Source: Candidatus Sumerlaeota bacterium
GTDB lineage: Bacteria; Sumerlaeota; Sumerlaeia; SLMS01
Direction of reading: 5' to 3'
DNA: 10,550 nt
Assembly (NCBI GenBank): GCA_020850785.1
Contig: JADZDZ010000273.1
Location: forward strand, 1 to 10,550
In this document: one piece after another, positions 7,211 to 10,550 of the stretch
Position numbering within the stretch: the first letter of the stretch is position 1
Layout: each line of letters opens with the position of its first letter
Position numbers and translations under genes: made by a program
Notes under the pieces: generated by a model
Databases searched by the model: none
Seen by the model: the letters and a program-made list of their open reading frames with translations, nothing else
What the model was told of the DNA's origin: nothing

Positions 7211-8091
7211 CAGTACACCTCGCCGATGCTGCGGCCGGGGCCGGCAATGAGTCCCAGCGCCTCGCCGAGCGCCCACGCGACGTAGATGCCGAGCAGGTGC
7301 GGCGACAACAGCAGCGCGCGGGAGCGGAGCGTCGGTCTCCTCCAGCAGGTGCGCAGAGCGCGCGTACACATCACGAGCGGCACTGCGGGAAAGCAAAGGG
7401 CGCGCAGGAATCGCGGGACGAAGGATTGGGTCCTCGTGCGCATCGCGGCGAAGGCGCGGCCATGATGATACGTGCGGCGAAGGAACATTGCGAAGCGGTA
7501 GGGAGGATGGTGCATGACGATGCGTTCGGGTTGCTGTGTGATGCGCGTTCCCCGTTGGCGCGCGGACTCCAGAAAGAAAAATTTCCAAAATCCATGCTGC
7601 TGCCATTGATCCACGGGATCAAGCAGCGAGCGGCGAATGAGCACGTTGTTCGTTGTCACACCGACCTCCCCCGCGTCACCGCAAGGCGCCATGAAGGGAG
7701 CGAACTCGAAGAGCGCCGTGGCCCATGCGAAGGCACTTGTGTCGCTCGCGACGGCAACGCCGCCACCAACGATGTCCGCATCACCCTGCGCGGCGCGCTG
7801 AAGAAGTTCGACGAAGTTTTCCGGAAACGTGCAGTATGGCTCCGTGAAGAAAAACCAGTCGCCCGTGGCCGTCGCCATGGCGCGGGCACGAAGCACTGCA
7901 TGATTTGCTGGTTCAGCAACATCCACGATCCTCACATTCGCTGCGGTGGCGAAATCGTGCGGACTGATGGGCGGGTGAGTCGCCGCGATGATCTCCAGTT
8001 GTCCGCCATCCTTCGCCGCGAGAAGCGACGCGATGCAGCGCTTCAGCGGGGCCGCGTCGCCGCGATTCCAAAGGATGACGGAAATCCTCAT
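7210..8091 (-). CDS. GT2-like (GT-A fold) glycosyltransferase with degenerate DXD motif
   Basis: 293-residue protein resembling family 2 glycosyltransferases, which transfer a sugar from a nucleotide donor on the cytoplasmic side. It begins RISVILWNRGDAAPLKRCIASLL (seen), the usual nucleotide-binding strand-helix start. ANHAVLRARAMATATGDWFFF (63-82 region) is the typical 'R..g...a.GD' segment. At the place of the DXD metal motif the sequence reads TEPYCTFPENF (83-93), with no Asp. VTTNNVLIRRSLL (145-157) fits the acceptor loop, and HHPPYRFAMFLRRTYHHGRAF (about 194-214) resembles the C-terminal pattern of membrane-associated GT2s. Hydrophobic segments at about 228-245 and 260-284 suggest membrane attachment. 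The ATG at 8091 forms an ATGA overlap with the upstream deacetylase gene, with no separate ribosome site visible. Fold assignment is good. Activity, donor and whether it is catalytic are open. Confidence 0.8.
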   Translation of the reverse strand: MRISVILWNRGDAAPLKRCIASLLAAKDGGQLEIIAATHPPISPHDFATAANVRIVDVAEPANHAVLRARAMATATGDWFFFTEPYCTFPENFVELLQRAAQGDADIVGGGVAVASDTSAFAWATALFEFAPFMAPCGDAGEVGVTTNNVLIRRSLLDPVDQWQQHGFWKFFFLESARQRGTRITQQPERIVMHHPPYRFAMFLRRTYHHGRAFAAMRTRTQSFVPRFLRALCFPAVPLVMCTRALRTCWRRPTLRSRALLLSPHLLGIYVAWALGEALGLIAGPGRSIGEVY

Positions 8092-8849
8092 GCGCCGCGA
8101 AGGCGCGCGCGCGCCGTGCGAAGGGTTCCGCGCAGGGAGAGGTAGGCGTTCCCAACGGAGGTGAACAGGCGCCCATAGATGACCTCGCTTCGCAGATCAT
8201 ACGCGTCCACACGCGGGATATTCATCGGATTCGAATTTGCGCGAACTTTTCCCACGCGCGTTCCGAAGCCCACGGTGAAACGTTCGCGTGCGATCTTCTC
8301 CACCGCAGGAGAAACGGAACCGTAGGGGTAGGCGATCGCGCGAACACGCTTCGCGCTCGTCAGGGCCTGCTGCATGGCGACGGTACATTCGTGCATTTCG
8401 CGCTCGATCGTGATTTCGTCGCACTTGGCAAGCCTTGGATGCGTGGCGGTGTGCACGCCGAACTCGATGCTGGCGTGGTGCATTTCGCGCGCCTGCTCCC
8501 ATGTCATCACGGGAAGCGACGGAATGAAGGAGGGTTGGCCCGGCCACTGGTTCGTTTTTCCCATGAAGGAACTCACCAGAAACACCGTCGCGGGTATTTT
8601 CTCTTTGCGCAGGATTGGAAATGCATTTTCGTAAACCGACAGCAATCCATCGTCGAACGTGAGGAGGATGGCGTTTTGTTCGATGGGCGCCGTTCCCTGC
8701 ACGAAGGCCAGAAATTCCGACAGTTGCAGGAAGCGAATTCCCTGCGATTGCCAGGTGGCGATATGGCGCGCGAACAGCGCCGGCGTGGTGGAGATCACGC
8801 TGCCGCTGGTGTCGATGCCGTGGTACATGACGACGCAGACGCTGCTCAT
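8088..8849 (-). CDS. NodB-homology polysaccharide deacetylase (CE4)
   Basis: 253-residue carbohydrate esterase family 4 protein, expected to remove N- or O-acetyl groups from a sugar with a bound metal. Motif 1 is LTFDDG (63-68), carrying the catalytic and metal-binding Asp pair. Motif 2 is HTATH (133-137), the two metal-ligand His. Motif 3 is AYPYG (173-177). Before these, VVMYHGID (6-13) is the common opening of this class. There is no signal peptide or membrane segment, so the protein should be cytoplasmic and act on a precursor such as a lipid-linked glycan rather than on cell wall. The ATG at 8849 overlaps the upstream stop as ATGA. The frame is open to 8939, but those residues fall inside the upstream gene and are not family-like. 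Its place between two transferase genes suggests deacetylation during chain assembly (inference). Confidence 0.92.
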   Translation of the reverse strand: MSSVCVVMYHGIDTSGSVISTTPALFARHIATWQSQGIRFLQLSEFLAFVQGTAPIEQNAILLTFDDGLLSVYENAFPILRKEKIPATVFLVSSFMGKTNQWPGQPSFIPSLPVMTWEQAREMHHASIEFGVHTATHPRLAKCDEITIEREMHECTVAMQQALTSAKRVRAIAYPYGSVSPAVEKIARERFTVGFGTRVGKVRANSNPMNIPRVDAYDLRSEVIYGRLFTSVGNAYLSLRGTLRTARARLRGA

Positions 8850-10087
8850 GGTGTGGCCGCCTTCTTCGCCAGCAGGTCCCCGCAGATCGCAAGATACTCC
8901 GCAAGGTGCGCCTCCTCCGACCACTTCGCGCGATAGCATTCGTGGCCGCTTTCGCCGAAGGCGCGACGTTCCTGCTCGTTGTCGATCATGCGATCCATTG
9001 CGGCGATCAGTTCCTGCGGCGTGGAATACAGCAGGCCGCCGCCGCTTTCCTCCATCACTTCCGTCAGCACGCCCCAGCGATGGGCTATCACCGGCGTGCG
9101 CTGCGCGAAGGCCTCGATGATGATGATGCCGAAAACTTCGTAGCAGATCGATGGCACGATGACGGCGATGGCCTGCTTGTAGAGCGCGCGCAGGTCCTCC
9201 TGGCTCTTGCGGCCGAGGAACTTCACGCGCGGCACCGCGGCGCCGAGGGCGCGCAACTCGTCGCCGTAAACGCCTTCGCCCGCGATCAGCAGGTCCGCGC
9301 GCTCGTAATCCTTGAAGAGCGGAATGACGTTCTGGATGCCTTTGATTTTTTCCAGGCGGCCAACAATCAGGAAGAAAGGGCGATCATGTTGCGGCGCTGA
9401 CGGCGTGGCGCCGTCGCTCAATTCCGGCGGCTGGTAATAGTAGGGAAGGCGCCGCATGGGAATCGGCAGGCCGCCCCATTCTGTGTGGCGCTTCAGCGTG
9501 AACGTGCTTGGCGACAGGAAAAGGTCCACCTGCTTCAGTGCGCGATCCATAAGGCCCGTGTAGCGCCACAATTGCACGGGCCGTTTTCCGGCAATCTGGC
9601 AGGAGATGCACTCCTTTTTGTCGCAGGCTTCGCGATCATACTTCCAGAGCACGTGCATGGGGCACACGAGCCAGTGCTCATGCGTCGTGTAGAGCTTCAC
9701 CGCGTTGCCAAGGAACAAGACGCCCGGCCCGCCCACGAGCGACACGTTGTGGAAGTTGATCACGTCCGGTTTCCGCGCGCGCATGATGGCCTCGATCTTC
9801 CTGCGCTTAAAGTAAGGCCTGCCGGTTTGCTGCGTGGCCAGAGCGGAGAAGAATCCCGCGCGGCTCTTCAGTGCGTGAACGCGCACGTTTTCGTGGTTTG
9901 GAAAATTTCCCGGCGGCGGATCGGGATGCAGAAGGTGGTAGGCATCCTGATCGCAGATCACGTCAACGGTGTGGCCGCGACGCGCGAGCGCGTTCGACAG
10001 GCGATAGATGTGCATGGCATCGCCGCCGAAATGCCACGGCGGATAGAACGTCGTGATCATGCAGAAATGGAGCGGGCGATCGGTCAT
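8846..10087 (-). CDS. GT4 family glycosyltransferase (GT-B fold) with four-Cys motif
   Basis: 413-residue cytoplasmic or membrane-associated retaining glycosyltransferase using a nucleotide-sugar donor. The N-terminal Rossmann domain has ITTFYPPWHFGGDAMHIY (11-28), with the glycine loop GGD, and ALARRGHTVDVI (34-45). A THEHWLVCP segment (135-143) begins a cysteine cluster, Cys142, Cys155, Cys160 and Cys163 (CX12CX4CX2C), likely a structural metal site known in some GT4 proteins. The C-terminal domain has FFLIVGRLEKIKG (238-250), LLIAGEG (266-272) and the EX7E donor-site motif from Glu317 to Glu325 in YEVFGIIIIEAF. The ATG at 10087 gives an ATGA overlap with the preceding GT4 gene; the frame extends nine codons further but without support. 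Donor and acceptor are unknown. Membership of family GT4 is secure. Confidence 0.93.
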   Translation of the reverse strand: MTDRPLHFCMITTFYPPWHFGGDAMHIYRLSNALARRGHTVDVICDQDAYHLLHPDPPPGNFPNHENVRVHALKSRAGFFSALATQQTGRPYFKRRKIEAIMRARKPDVINFHNVSLVGGPGVLFLGNAVKLYTTHEHWLVCPMHVLWKYDREACDKKECISCQIAGKRPVQLWRYTGLMDRALKQVDLFLSPSTFTLKRHTEWGGLPIPMRRLPYYYQPPELSDGATPSAPQHDRPFFLIVGRLEKIKGIQNVIPLFKDYERADLLIAGEGVYGDELRALGAAVPRVKFLGRKSQEDLRALYKQAIAVIVPSICYEVFGIIIIEAFAQRTPVIAHRWGVLTEVMEESGGGLLYSTPQELIAAMDRMIDNEQERRAFGESGHECYRAKWSEEAHLAEYLAICGDLLAKKAATP

Positions 10088-10550
10088 GCGCGGGGCGCAA
10101 CCTTGCGAATGCACTCAAGCAGCCGTTGTGCGGAAGTGTCCCACGAGAGCGCGGTTGCCGCCGCGCGGGCACGGGCCGCGAAGGCGTCCCGCTTTTCCTC
10201 ACCGCACATCATCGTTCGCATCGCCGCGGCAATCCCTTCGTCGCTGTCGGGATCGACGAAGATGCCTCCGCCGGCAAGGACCTTCGGCAGCGGCGAATGG
10301 ATCGTGGCGATGACGGGCGCACCTGCGGCGGCCGCCTCCACGGCGGGAAGGCCGAAGCCTTCGCGCTTGGACGGCAGCAGCAACGCGACGCAGTTTGCGT
10401 AGAGCGCGCCGAGTTCCTCGTCCGGCACGAAGCCAGGGAAGGTGACGCTCGCAGCGAGACCGTTCTCCTTCAGCCATTCCTTCAGCGAACCGTGGTTGGA
10501 AAAGAACGAATCGCCTTCAAAATCGCCGACCATCACGAGCCTCGGCATCA
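10084..10550 (-). CDS. GT4 family glycosyltransferase, C-terminal part (5' end outside window)
   Basis: About 155 C-terminal residues of a second GT-B glycosyltransferase; the frame runs off the right edge, so the start is not seen. The Met encoded at 10548 is probably internal, because LVMVGDF right after it is the donor-domain strand usually found two thirds of the way through a GT4. Visible: VTFPGFVPDEELGALYANC, then LPSKREGFGLPAVEAAAAG with the EX7E pair, PVIATIHSPLPKVLAGGG and FVDPDSDEGIAAAM, all standard GT4 donor-site elements. It ends in TGA overlapping the next ATG (ATGA, 10087-10084), so it is the most upstream gene seen of the minus run. Resemblance is to mannosyl- or glucosyltransferases of polysaccharide clusters, but the sugar cannot be named. 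Confidence 0.92.
   Translation of the reverse strand, partial: MPRLVMVGDFEGDSFFSNHGSLKEWLKENGLAASVTFPGFVPDEELGALYANCVALLLPSKREGFGLPAVEAAAAGAPVIATIHSPLPKVLAGGGIFVDPDSDEGIAAAMRTMMCGEEKRDAFAARARAAATALSWDTSAQRLLECIRKVAPRA

Noticed and set aside
6428..7285. Plus-strand open frame (285 codons) opposite the methyltransferase gene
   Set aside because: The minus frame holds the SAM motifs and zinc ribbon; the plus frame shows none and has no ribosome site I could see.
7211..7606. N-terminal extension of the methyltransferase frame
   Set aside because: These 132 codons overlap the GT2-like gene in another frame and read as Arg/Pro/Ala-rich noise; the ATG at 7210 has a good ribosome site and starts the zinc ribbon.
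8099..8117. GC-alternating run that could be a repeat or Z-DNA-prone tract
   Set aside because: It encodes the Ala/Arg-rich tail of the deacetylase and is short; no repeat unit recurs elsewhere.
7297..8145. Plus-strand open frame (282 codons) opposite the GT2-like gene
   Set aside because: Antisense shadow of a gene with clear family motifs; low-complexity Arg/Glu-rich translation with no domain.
9485..10402. Long plus-strand open frame (305 codons) opposite the two GT4 genes
   Set aside because: It lies entirely antisense to well-identified GT4 genes, its product is rich in Arg, Ala and His with no recognisable motif, and GC-rich codon bias commonly opens such frames.

Overview
The window is an accessory-type region of a GC-rich (about 60 % by eye) bacterial chromosome. 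Most of it encodes assembly and modification of a surface or secreted glycan. The polytopic lipid-linked-sugar transferases, Gfo/Idh/MocA oxidoreductases, GT4 and GT2 transferases and bacterial ThiC all point to a bacterium. I cannot fix the phylum. The frequent TTG/GTG starts and mixed glycan gene content suggest an environmental, possibly little-cultured Gram-negative lineage, but that is inference.

Layout, left to right. (1) 3-581, plus: the C-terminal end of thiC (thiamin pyrimidine synthesis), followed by a perfect 12-bp hairpin at 605-633 that separates it from the next, convergent module. (2) 660-4005, minus: two overlapping genes for large multi-membrane-spanning GT-C fold glycosyltransferases of the GT39/ArnT type. 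(3) 4006-4088: a short divergent intergenic region, the only real promoter space in the window. (4) 4089-6202, plus: two Gfo/Idh/MocA NAD(P)-dependent oxidoreductases joined by a GTGA stop/start overlap. (5) 6206-10550, minus: a tightly coupled run of five genes, transcribed from the right edge inwards: GT4 glycosyltransferase (cut by the window end), a second GT4, a NodB-type polysaccharide deacetylase, a GT2-like glycosyltransferase, and a zinc-ribbon SAM methyltransferase. Each junction in this run is an ATGA or TGATG overlap. The run meets the oxidoreductase pair tail to tail with only 3 bases between stop codons.

A reasonable reading (inference) has three steps. The oxidoreductases help make an unusual nucleotide sugar. 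The cytoplasmic GT4/GT4/GT2 enzymes assemble an oligosaccharide that the deacetylase and methyltransferase may tailor. The GT-C proteins add sugars from polyprenyl-phosphate donors on the outer face of the inner membrane. No flippase, polymerase, aminotransferase or priming transferase lies in the window, so the cluster probably continues past the right edge.

I found no mobile element, CRISPR array, tRNA, rRNA or riboswitch. No stretch longer than about 85 bases lacks a gene. I do not see a clearly new system. The most unusual items are the oxidoreductase pair with Glu where the family usually has Asp, the GT2-like protein lacking a DXD motif, and the fully coupled transferase-deacetylase-methyltransferase run.
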